From the NCBI GenBank assembly GCA_020722405.1, contig DYKW01000076.1, positions 1-8,038 on the forward strand: a DNA stretch of 8,038 nucleotides, given 5' to 3'. Below, piece by piece: positions 1 through 5,469 of the stretch. A program made the position numbers and the translations under genes. Position 1 is the first letter of the stretch. The number at the start of each line of letters is the position of its first letter. This stretch comes from Anaerolinea thermophila. GTDB lineage: Bacteria; Chloroflexota; Anaerolineae; Anaerolineales; DRKV01. The notes under the pieces are model-generated. The model searched no databases and was not told the origin of the DNA. It was given only the letters and a program-made list of their open reading frames with translations.

Positions 1-75
1 CTGCGTCTTAGCGTTAAAATAGCAAACCACTACCCCGAATTATTGAGATGATACGCACGACTGATATTTTGAACG

Positions 76-113
76 TATCTGTTTACCGCAGAGCTCGCGG
101 AGAACGCAGAGAA
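76..113. repeat. Terminal inverted repeat of the GxxExxY element, distal (3') end
   Basis: The stretch begins GTATCTGTTTACCGC and continues as three 9-bp units, CGCAGAGCT, CGCGGAGAA and CGCAGAGAA. It is an imperfect inverted copy of the repeat at 488-522, which reads GTATTTGTTTACCGCC and then AGAACGCAGAGA on the opposite strand. The two copies bracket the decayed GxxExxY gene. In the repaired reading frame, the last residues and the stop codon (83-85) of that gene lie inside this repeat. Short arrays of CGCNNAGAN-type units are a recurring dispersed-repeat style in bacterial genomes; that this pair is the ends of a mobile unit is inference. Confidence 0.6.
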
Positions 114-486
114 TCTGGAAAGTCATTCACCACCCGGCGAATGCCATCCTTCAGGCAGGACCCTGACATTGCAGTTGATCAGCAAGCCCACCTTGCAACC
201 AGAAAGCTTCAGGTAGGAAAGCAACTGAGCCTGATGAATCGGCATCACCTCGACAATGACCGCTTCTTCGACGAGAAGATCCAGGCGGTAGCCACAATCC
301 AGCTTGACCTCCCGATAGACCACGGGCAGAGGTTTCTGTTGTTCCACCTTCAGGCCGCGTTGGGCCAAAAGTCAGACAGGCTTCATACGCCGACTCCAGA
401 AGGCCAGGCCCCAGAGCGCGGTGCACTTCAATAGCGGCACCGATCATGCTCTCCGTGATCTGGTCAAGATTTTCCCGTTCTGTCAT
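83..486 (-). pseudogene. GxxExxY-family (PD-(D/E)XK nuclease-like) protein, multiply frameshifted remnant
   Basis: Reading from ATG at 486, the N-terminus MTERENLDQITESMIGAAIE continues to GPGLLESAYEACLTF, which carries the family signature G-x-x-E-x-x-Y. The frame then breaks near 366-370, and the expected continuation (AQRGLKVEQQKPLPVVY, then GYRLDLLVEEAVIVEV) appears in another frame from about 368 to 246. At least three lesions are visible. The first is a small deletion after LTF. The second is an in-frame loss near 246 that removes the Lys expected after VEV in the ExK part of the nuclease motif, together with the residues before PIHQAQLLSYLKL. The third is a 4-bp duplication (CAGGCAGG at 152-159 on the plus strand) that breaks the C-terminus; undoing it restores LKDGIRRVVNDF and a stop at 83-85. 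An intact family member is usually about 120-135 residues, which fits the repaired length. The cellular function of the family is unknown, though a nuclease fold is predicted. The gene lies 3' of the aldehyde dehydrogenase on the same strand and is almost certainly inactive. Confidence 0.85.
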
Positions 487-487
487 C

Positions 488-522
488 TCAGCGCTCTCTG
501 CGTTCTTGGCGGTAAACAAATA
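488..522. repeat. Terminal inverted repeat of the GxxExxY element, proximal (5') end
   Basis: On the minus strand this reads TATTTGTTTACCGCC followed by 9-bp units (CGCCAAGAA, CGCAGAGAG, CGCTGAGAT) ending at the ATG of the GxxExxY gene. Translated in frame, the array gives AKNAESAE ahead of the Met, so an annotation program may extend the gene to a GTG at 525. The same block recurs at 7987-8022 in the opposite orientation. Counting the first coding bases as well (471-522 against 7987-8038), 50 of 52 positions match. Confidence 0.75.
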
Positions 523-525
523 CAC

Positions 526-1965
526 TCAACGAATACGAATCGCGATATTTTTCACCTGGGTGTAATTATACAATGCTTCCCAGCCCTTTTCGCGCCCAAA
601 CCCGCTTTGTTTGTAGCCGCCAAAGGGGGTTTCCTCGCCGCCGGCAAAGTACTCGTTGATGAACACCTGCCCGGCATGTAAGCCGCGTGCCATACGCAGG
701 GCGCGCCCCAGGTCGTTCGTGATCACGCCGGCAACCAAACCATAGTGCACACCATTGGCAATCTTCAGGGCTTCGGATTCATCCTGGAAGGTGATGACGC
801 TCAACACCGGGCCGAAGATTTCCTCCTGGGCAACGCGCATCTCCGGGCGCACGTTATCCAGAATAGTGGGAGAAAAGAAGAGGCCGCGCGCCCTTTCAGG
901 GGGTCGCGTACCCCCTAAAATCACGCGCGCCCCCTCTTGTTGTCCCGTTTCCACATACCCCTGGACGCGTTCAAACTGTTCCCTGGAGATTAACGGTCCT
1001 AAATCCGGGTCTTCCAGCGCCGGGCCAACCCGCAATGTTTGTGAACGCGCCACCAGGGCTTCCAGCACGTCATCTTTCAGGCGTTCATGCACCAACAACC
1101 GTGAACCGGCCGAGCAAACCTGGCCGCTGTTGCTATAGATGGCCTTGGCCGTTTCGGCGGCTGCGTGTGCAGGGTCAGCATCTTCGAACACAATGATGGG
1201 CGATTTGCCTCCCAGTTCCAGCACCACCGAGTGGATGTGTTCCGCGGCTGCCTTCATAATCAGGCGCCCCACTTCCACCGAGCCGGTAAACGTGATGCCA
1301 TCTATATCCGCATGACGGGAGAGCGGCGCGCCGGCCTCTTCGCCGTAGCCGGTCACGACGTTGTACACCCCGGCCGGGAAACCGAGTTCCAGGGCCAACT
1401 CCGCCAGTTTAAGCGCCGTGATGGGCGTCTGCTCAGCGGGTTTCACCACTGCGGTGTTTCCCATCGCCAACGCAGGTGCTACGCTGCGCCCAATCATGTT
1501 GAGCGGGAAATTCCAGGGCACAATGTGCGCCGTAACGCCCAGGGGCTCACGTAGGGTGAAATCCACGTAGTCGCCCCCCAAAGGAATAGAGTCGCCGTAA
1601 AACTTATCGGCTGCACCGGCATAAAACTCAAAGTAACGTGCCGTGCCGAGTATCTCGCGACGTGCACGTGCCAACGGCTTGCCGCTATTGAGCGCCTCCC
1701 AATGTGCGAAGTCGGCCGCGCGTTCGCGCAGGGCATTTGCCAACGCAAAGAGCAAGGCAGCGCGGTCGCGTGGTTTGGCATCGCGCCACGCCGGAAATGC
1801 TCGCCGGGCAGCCTCAACGGCTTTATCTACATCCGGAGCTGTTCCCCTGGCAGCCAGTGCAATCACCTGCTCCGTAGAGGGGTCATACACCTCGAACTGC
1901 TCTCCCGAGGCTGCCGGAACCCAGGCGTTATCAATGAAATGGGAAAGTTGTAATACGGTGGACAT
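526..1965 (-). CDS. NAD(P)-dependent aldehyde dehydrogenase (betaine/4-aminobutyraldehyde dehydrogenase-like)
   Basis: Cytosolic oxidoreductase that oxidises an aldehyde to the carboxylic acid with NAD(P)+. From the ATG at 1965 the protein is 479 residues, the normal family length. The hallmarks are intact: cofactor and active-site loop VPWNFP with Asn152, VVKPAEQTP with Lys175, FTGSVEVG (about 227-233), general base Glu250 in LELGGKSP, catalytic Cys284 in GQVCSAGSR, EEIFGPV with Glu382, and the C-terminal ETPFGGYKQSGFGREKG block (445-461). The start at 1965 is preferred over the in-frame ATG at 2064 because a GGAGG sits 6 bases upstream, the family N-terminus begins there, and a promoter lies between the two candidates. 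It is transcribed divergently from the binding-protein gene with no metabolic partner beside it, so the substrate cannot be assigned. The stop codon is only 4 bp from the GxxExxY repeat unit, and no terminator lies between them. The family is certain; the subfamily is a guess. Confidence 0.95.
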   Translation of the reverse strand: MSTVLQLSHFIDNAWVPAASGEQFEVYDPSTEQVIALAARGTAPDVDKAVEAARRAFPAWRDAKPRDRAALLFALANALRERAADFAHWEALNSGKPLARARREILGTARYFEFYAGAADKFYGDSIPLGGDYVDFTLREPLGVTAHIVPWNFPLNMIGRSVAPALAMGNTAVVKPAEQTPITALKLAELALELGFPAGVYNVVTGYGEEAGAPLSRHADIDGITFTGSVEVGRLIMKAAAEHIHSVVLELGGKSPIIVFEDADPAHAAAETAKAIYSNSGQVCSAGSRLLVHERLKDDVLEALVARSQTLRVGPALEDPDLGPLISREQFERVQGYVETGQQEGARVILGGTRPPERARGLFFSPTILDNVRPEMRVAQEEIFGPVLSVITFQDESEALKIANGVHYGLVAGVITNDLGRALRMARGLHAGQVFINEYFAGGEETPFGGYKQSGFGREKGWEALYNYTQVKNIAIRIR

Positions 1966-2007
1966 GTGTACCTCCAGAAAATCCCGTTTGACATCACGAC
2001 ACGGTAA

Positions 2008-2037
2008 ATTATACAACCATAACCTCGCCGCTATCAA
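2008..2037 (-). promoter_or_regulatory. Sigma70-type promoter of the aldehyde dehydrogenase gene
   Basis: On the minus strand, TTGATA (2032-2037) and TATAAT (2008-2013) are separated by 18 bp. This predicts transcription starting near 2000 and a leader of about 35 bases before the GGAGG and ATG at 1965. The position argues against translation from the upstream ATG at 2064. Confidence 0.7.
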
Positions 2038-2069
2038 CCGCCTAACCACCCAAGATTGTATCATTTTGA

Positions 2070-2101
2070 GTAGTCGCGTAGTCGGGCAGTTGCGTAGTCA
2101 G
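2070..2101. repeat. 8-bp tandem repeat, four units
   Basis: Four successive octamers are GTAGTCGC, GTAGTCGG, GCAGTTGC and GTAGTCAG, starting at 2070, 2078, 2086 and 2094. They sit just upstream of the aldehyde dehydrogenase -35 box. This may be a simple-sequence expansion or a multi-site protein target; nothing in the sequence decides between them. Confidence 0.7.
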
Positions 2102-2106
2102 GTAAT

Positions 2107-2127
2107 TTTGCATTCTGCATTTTGCAT
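2107..2127. repeat. 7-bp tandem repeat, three units
   Basis: Three heptamers, TTTGCAT, TCTGCAT and TTTGCAT, follow 5 bp after the octamer array. The change of period within about 60 bp suggests replication slippage in a non-coding region. No function is visible. Confidence 0.65.
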
Positions 2128-2307
2128 TTAGTCGCCTGAAAGCTGGCGCGAATTTATGGAAGGCTGTCCTTGGTGTTTTTCACCCCAAAGGCACAAAGTC
2201 TTCGTAGTGAGATTTTTTGTTGCACCCTATGGTCTACTCTTTTTTTGAGAATATGCCAACCATTCACATAAAAGTTTGCTAAAATTCACCCTTCATCCCT
2301 TGCGCAA

Positions 2308-2336
2308 TTCGACAATTTCTTCTATCCTTATAAAAT
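2308..2336 (+). promoter_or_regulatory. Probable promoter of the amino-acid-binding lipoprotein gene
   Basis: TTCGAC (2308-2313) and TAAAAT (2331-2336) are spaced by 17 bp, within an overlapping TATAAAAT. Initiation would fall near 2343, leaving a leader of about 40 bases. The -35 is a moderate match. A second candidate upstream (TTGAGA at 2245-2250 with ATAAAA at 2268) is weaker. Confidence 0.45.
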
Positions 2337-2382
2337 ACCGTAGTGTGGAACGGTCTTACCAACTTCAAAAGGAGAAGAAGGA

Positions 2383-3990
2383 ATGAAAAAAATCACCTGG
2401 TTTTTAACCCTACTTATGGCTGTTAGCATGATTCTGGCAGCCTGTAAACCGGCTACGCCCGAAGCACCGGCCGCGGGCGGCGGTGAGGCTCAGCCTACCG
2501 AAACCACAGAAGCCGCCCCCACAAAGGCGACTGCCCCCAATGCCCTGCCCGATTTGGGGGGGCGGGAAGTCAAAATCGCAGTCGAGAATGCCTACCTGCC
2601 CTTCAACTACATTGACCCCGCCACTGGCGAACCTGCCGGGTGGGATTACGATGTGTGGAATGAAATCTGTGAACGTCTGAACTGCACGCCGGTCTACGTC
2701 GAAGCCGCCTGGGAGGGCATGATTCAGGCTGTGGCCGATGGACAGTTTGACGTCGCCGCCGATGGCATCACCATCACCCCCGACCGCGCTGAAATCGTGG
2801 ATTTCTCGGTTGGCTACATCAACATCGAACAACGCTTGCTGGTACGCGCCGATGAAACCCGCATCACCGGTATTCAAGACATCGTGGATAACCCCGACTT
2901 GAAACTGGGCACTCAAACCGGCACCACCAACTACGAAACCGCCAAGAAGTATTTGCCTGAAGACCGCATTCAGGCCTTCGAGCAATTCCCCTTCGCCGTT
3001 CAGGCGCTTATCGCCGGTGATATCGATGCCGTCATCATGGACGAAGTGGCCGGTCAGGGCTATGTGGGTGAGAACGCCGATAAACTCAAGCTGATAGGTG
3101 ATTCGCTCTCCAGTGACCAGCTTGGCTTCATTTACCCCAAAGGCAGTGACCTGCGCGAACCGGTGGATGCCGCCATCAAGAGCATGTTCCAGGATGGTTT
3201 CTTTGAGCCGATTAACAAAGAATACTTCGGTCCCGATTTCAACGTCACGTATGACGATCTCTTCCCACCCGAAGAAGGCAATGCCCTGCCCGATTTGGGG
3301 GGGCGGGAAATCAAAATCGCAGTCGAGAATGCCTACCCGCCCTTCAACTACATTGACGCCAACACCGGTGAACCCGCCGGATGGGATTACGAGGTCTGGA
3401 ATGAAATCTGCCAACGCCTGAACTGCAAGCCGGTCTATGTCGAAGCCGCCTGGGAGGGCATGATTCAGGCTGTGGCCGATGGACAGTTTGACGTCGCCGC
3501 CGATGGCATCACCATCACCCCCGACCGCGCTGAAATCGTGGATTTCTCGGTTGGCTACATCAACATCGAACAACGCTTGCTGGTACGCGCCGATGAAACC
3601 CGCATCACCGGTATTCAAGACATCGTGGATAACCCCGACTTGAAACTGGGCACTCAAACCGGCACCACCAACTACGAAACCGCCAAGAAGTATTTGCCTG
3701 AAGACCGCATTCAGGCCTTCGAGCAATTCCCCTTCGCCGTTCAGGCGCTCATCGCCGGTGATATCGATGCCGTCATCATGGACGAGGTGGCCGGTCAGGG
3801 CTATGTGGGTGAGAACGCCGATAAACTCAAACTGGTAGGCGATTCGCTCTCCAGTGACCAACTCGGCTTCATCTACCCCAAAGGTAGCGACGTACGCGAA
3901 GCGGTGGATGCCGCACTCCAATCTATGATGGATGACGGCTTCCTGGATACAGTCAACAAAAAGTACTTTGGCCCGGATTTCGCAGGCTAA
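2383..3990 (+). CDS. Amino-acid ABC transporter substrate-binding lipoprotein with two tandem binding domains
   Basis: Extracytoplasmic receptor of a polar-amino-acid importer. The 535-residue protein starts with a lipoprotein signal (MKKITWFLTLLMAVSMILAA, with Cys21 in the lipobox LAAC), then a Pro/Ala/Thr/Glu-rich linker to about residue 52. Two type-3 (HisJ/GlnH-like) binding domains follow, at 53-299 and 300-535, about twice the usual family length. Each carries NALPDLGGRE, an AY(L/P)PFNYID first strand, ITITPDR (Arg135 and Arg382; the family Arg that holds the ligand carboxylate), LGTQTGTT, and DIDAVIMDE (Asp215 and Asp462; the expected amino-group contact). Both sites therefore look functional. 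Domain 1 ends in an extra acidic/aromatic stretch, VTYDDLFPPEEG, that serves as the linker. The start is set by AAAAGGAG 8 bases upstream. The permease lies about 240 bp downstream, after a hairpin and an inserted repeat element. No ATPase is present. Ligand specificity cannot be read from the sequence; domain 1 has Leu and domain 2 Pro in the first binding strand. Confidence 0.93.
   Translation: MKKITWFLTLLMAVSMILAACKPATPEAPAAGGGEAQPTETTEAAPTKATAPNALPDLGGREVKIAVENAYLPFNYIDPATGEPAGWDYDVWNEICERLNCTPVYVEAAWEGMIQAVADGQFDVAADGITITPDRAEIVDFSVGYINIEQRLLVRADETRITGIQDIVDNPDLKLGTQTGTTNYETAKKYLPEDRIQAFEQFPFAVQALIAGDIDAVIMDEVAGQGYVGENADKLKLIGDSLSSDQLGFIYPKGSDLREPVDAAIKSMFQDGFFEPINKEYFGPDFNVTYDDLFPPEEGNALPDLGGREIKIAVENAYPPFNYIDANTGEPAGWDYEVWNEICQRLNCKPVYVEAAWEGMIQAVADGQFDVAADGITITPDRAEIVDFSVGYINIEQRLLVRADETRITGIQDIVDNPDLKLGTQTGTTNYETAKKYLPEDRIQAFEQFPFAVQALIAGDIDAVIMDEVAGQGYVGENADKLKLVGDSLSSDQLGFIYPKGSDVREAVDAALQSMMDDGFLDTVNKKYFGPDFAG
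2539..3990 (+). repeat. Intragenic 741-bp tandem duplication of the binding domain
   Basis: Copy 1 begins at 2539 and copy 2 at 3280, both with AATGCCCTGCCCGATTTG, an offset of 741 bp (247 codons). By direct comparison, the first 159 bp differ at about 16 positions, the next 311 bp (2698-3008 against 3439-3749) are identical including every synonymous site, and differences return and grow denser towards the end. This mosaic is best explained by an old duplication with later gene conversion of the core. Confidence 0.95.
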
Positions 3991-4000
3991 AAAATACACC

Positions 4001-4033
4001 ACAATGGTGGGGAGTGCTTATCCCCACCATTGT
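4001..4033 (+). terminator. Strong hairpin after the binding-protein gene (attenuating terminator or mRNA-stabilising stem)
   Basis: ACAATGGTGGGG (4001-4012) pairs perfectly over 12 bp with CCCCACCATTGT (4022-4033) around a 9-base loop, 10 bases after the stop codon. Only a weak T tract (CTCTTAA) follows, so full termination is doubtful. A stem here would allow more binding protein than permease to be made from one transcript, a known arrangement in ABC importer operons. Confidence 0.7.
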
Positions 4034-4046
4034 CTCTTAAGGGTCC

Positions 4047-4188
4047 TAGAGACTGGAGTCTGGCGAAACCGGCAGATAGCCGAAATAGTCCACAGATGGC
4101 GCAGATTACACAGATTTTTTAAGTCACTTTACGGCGAAAAACCATGTAATTTTGCGGTCGAATAAGAAAACGCCAGAGTCCAGTTCTA
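4047..4188. mobile_element. MITE-like element with about 18-bp terminal inverted repeats
   Basis: TAGAGACTGGAGTCTGGCG (4047-4065) is mirrored by CGCCAGAGTCCAGTTCTA (4171-4188). The two match as inverted repeats with one mismatch and one single-base gap. They enclose about 105 bp without coding capacity that contains the CACAGATNN array at 4089-4120. The unit lies between the binding-protein hairpin and the permease. Size and structure fit a miniature inverted-repeat element; mobility and the identity of any helper transposase are inferred, not seen. Confidence 0.5.
4089..4120. repeat. 9-bp-periodic CACAGATNN dispersed repeat
   Basis: Successive units CACAGATGG, CGCAGATTA and CACAGATTT run from 4091, preceded by TC and followed by a T tract. 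The style (degenerate nonamers sharing CRCAGA) resembles the arrays at the ends of the GxxExxY element. Similar CACAGATTN arrays occur dispersed in many bacterial genomes. It has no coding function here. Confidence 0.55.
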
Positions 4189-4232
4189 TACATGAAAAAG
4201 CAACGCATCTTTAACGATGGGAGCAGAATGTG

Positions 4233-5072
4233 ATGGAACACCTTTCCTTGGAGCCGATGGGGCCGTTACTCACCCCGCCGGATGATGAAAATCGCTTGGG
4301 CGCGCGTCTGCAACGCTTTTCCTGGTGGTTTCTTGGGTTGCTCTTGATCGCCCTATCTGCAGCCTACATCATTATTACAAACACAAATTACAACGAAGCC
4401 TTCAACTTCATCAAGCCCGGCATTATGATGACAGTCAACATCTCGTTGACTTCTTACGGCTCTGCCCTGATTTTAGGATTGCTAGCCGGGATAGGGCGAC
4501 TTTCCAAAAACGTGTTTTTCAATAATCTGGCGCGCCTGTACATTGAGTTTGTGCGCGGTATTCCCATGCTGGTGCTCATCTTTTTCATTGCTTTTGTGGG
4601 GGTGCCAACCGTCCTCGATTTGGTTAACGGCCTGGGAATTGCCAACCTGGATATTCAAGCCATTTCGATGGAGAATCGTGCTGTAGTCGCCCTGGCCGTG
4701 ACTTACGGCGCCTTCTTGGCCGAGATCTTTCGGGCTGGCATTCAATCTATCGGTAGCGGACAAACCGAGGCCGCCCGTTCATTGGGGATGACCCAGTTTC
4801 AGGCGATGCGTTTTATCATCTTGCCGCAAGCCATACGCAACGTGCTGCCCGCCCTGGCAAATGATTTCGTGGCTATGGTCAAAGATTCTTCGCTGGTTTC
4901 CGTATTGGCCGTACGCGATATCACCCAGACAGCCCGCCTGTATGCCGGCAGCACCTTCCGCTTCCGAGAGGCGTACGTTACCATCTCCATCTTGTATCTG
5001 AGTATGACAGTGGTGCTCTCCTTGTTGGTGCAGGCACTAGAACGCCGTCTTTCCGCCGGTCGCGAGCGCTAA
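4233..5072 (+). CDS. Polar-amino-acid ABC transporter permease (HisM/GlnP family)
   Basis: Inner-membrane channel subunit of an amino-acid importer, expected to act as a homodimer since only one permease gene is present. The protein has 279 residues. A roughly 30-residue hydrophilic N-terminus precedes hydrophobic segments at about 32-50, 64-87, 105-128, 150-170, 203-225 and 247-268. The family ATPase-docking loop EAA---G---------I-LP is present as TEAARSLGMTQFQAMRFIILP at about 178-198 (Glu179, Gly185). GGGAG at 4219-4223 lies 9 bases before ATG 4233 and 6 bases before an in-frame GTG at 4230, so either codon may be the start; ATG is preferred. It follows the two-domain binding protein in the same direction and very likely shares its transport system. 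The partner ATPase is not downstream: a terminator and a tRNA gene follow. Confidence 0.93.
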   Translation: MEHLSLEPMGPLLTPPDDENRLGARLQRFSWWFLGLLLIALSAAYIIITNTNYNEAFNFIKPGIMMTVNISLTSYGSALILGLLAGIGRLSKNVFFNNLARLYIEFVRGIPMLVLIFFIAFVGVPTVLDLVNGLGIANLDIQAISMENRAVVALAVTYGAFLAEIFRAGIQSIGSGQTEAARSLGMTQFQAMRFIILPQAIRNVLPALANDFVAMVKDSSLVSVLAVRDITQTARLYAGSTFRFREAYVTISILYLSMTVVLSLLVQALERRLSAGRER

Positions 5073-5086
5073 TCGTCTCATTGGGA

Positions 5087-5111
5087 ATGCTTCGGATGTC
5101 TATCGAAGCAT
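5087..5111. other. Hairpin downstream of the permease gene
   Basis: ATGCTTCG (5087-5094) pairs with CGAAGCAT (5104-5111) around a 9-base loop, 15 bases after the permease stop codon. No T tract follows, so it is probably a 3'-end stabilising stem ahead of the true terminator at 5141-5168. Confidence 0.5.
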
Positions 5112-5140
5112 GACCCATCCTCTATTCTGCCCCCAAAATG

Positions 5141-5168
5141 AAAAAAGCCGCCATTTTGGCGGCTTTTT
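5141..5168. terminator. Bidirectional intrinsic terminator between permease and tRNA-Leu
   Basis: GCCGCC (5147-5152) and GGCGGC (5158-5163) form the stem around ATTTT, with an A run on the left (5141-5146) and five T on the right (5164-5168). The structure terminates the permease transcript on the plus strand. Read on the minus strand, it ends in six T and terminates the tRNA-Leu transcript, whose mature 3' end is only 4 bases away. Confidence 0.9.
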
Positions 5169-5171
5169 GAG

Positions 5172-5254
5172 TGCGCTGGGCGGGAGTTGAACCCGCACGC
5201 CCTAGGGGCACATGGCCCTCAACCATGCCTGTCTGCCAATTCCAGCACCAGCGC
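5172..5254 (-). tRNA. tRNA-Leu, anticodon GAG
   Basis: This 83-base gene folds as a class II tRNA. The acceptor stem GCGCTGG pairs with CCAGCGC, with discriminator A at 5172. The D arm contains AATTGGCAGACAGGC. The anticodon stem CATGG/CCATG encloses loop TTGAGGG, giving anticodon GAG (reads CTC and CTT). A long variable arm (TGCCCCTAGGGC) is followed by a T arm GCGGG/CCCGC with loop TTCAACT. The 3' CCA is not encoded (the bases after the discriminator are CTC), so nucleotidyltransferase must add it. It is a single-gene transcript with its own promoter and a shared terminator. Confidence 0.96.
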
Positions 5255-5266
5255 AAAAGCACAGGT

Positions 5267-5294
5267 ATTATAATCAGTTGTTCTCTTCTGTCAA
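5267..5294 (-). promoter_or_regulatory. Consensus sigma70 promoter of tRNA-Leu
   Basis: On the minus strand, a perfect TTGACA (5289-5294) and a perfect TATAAT (5267-5272) are spaced by 16 bp. Transcription should start near 5260, about 6 bases before the mature tRNA 5' end. This strength is typical for a stable-RNA gene. Confidence 0.9.
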
Positions 5295-5378
5295 GCACAT
5301 TTCAGGATTCTCGTGCTTTTTGTTAGAATACCCATATCTTCTCGATATATCAGGGTTAACGGCGACCATTTTCGCTGA

Positions 5379-5423
5379 ACCGCAGAGAATCTCTGAGAGA
5401 AACAATCTCTGTGCCCTTCGCGA
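5379..5423. repeat. Remnant of CGCAGAGAN-type repeat pair, arms back to back
   Basis: ACCGCAGAGAATCTCTGAGA is followed after a few bases by AATCTCTGTGCCCTTCGCG, whose complement reads CGCGAAGGGCACAGAGA. Both arms have the style of the 9-bp-periodic arrays at the GxxExxY element ends, in facing orientation, with no gene between them. This could be an element that lost its gene, or an unrelated dispersed repeat. Confidence 0.45.
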
Positions 5424-5469
5424 TGCCACAGCATACGGATCACCTTCCTCGTTTTTTGAGAAGTCACCA

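Larger units (their letters stand above)
2038..2382. other. Divergent intergenic region, repeat-rich, no gene
   Basis: No credible coding sequence or RNA gene was seen. The stretch holds the 8-bp and 7-bp tandem repeats (2070-2127), a fragment resembling the dispersed AAAGGCACAAAG-type repeat at about 2181-2212, an AT-rich tract, and the probable promoter and ribosome binding site of the binding-protein gene. AAAAGGAG at 2367-2374, followed by a second purine-rich run, lies 8 bases from the ATG at 2383. Confidence 0.6.

Noticed and set aside
48..434. 128-codon open frame on the plus strand at the left edge
   Set aside because: It is antisense to the GxxExxY remnant, whose family residues are recognisable on the minus strand; no ribosome binding site.
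1966..2064. N-terminal extension of the aldehyde dehydrogenase from an ATG at 2064
   Set aside because: The extra 33 residues are unlike the family, the promoter lies inside this stretch, and a GGAGG precedes the ATG at 1965.
2070..2127. Short CRISPR-like array
   Set aside because: The repeat units are 7-8 bp and contiguous with no spacers, and no cas genes are present.
2539..3990. Two separate binding-protein genes or a frameshifted pair
   Set aside because: The frame is continuous, only one signal peptide exists, and the second copy lacks its own start and ribosome binding site.
2410..4002. 530-codon open frame on the minus strand
   Set aside because: It is antisense to the two-domain binding protein. 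Its own internal repeat only mirrors the duplication, it has no ribosome binding site or recognisable family, and the sense strand has a signal peptide and conserved motifs.
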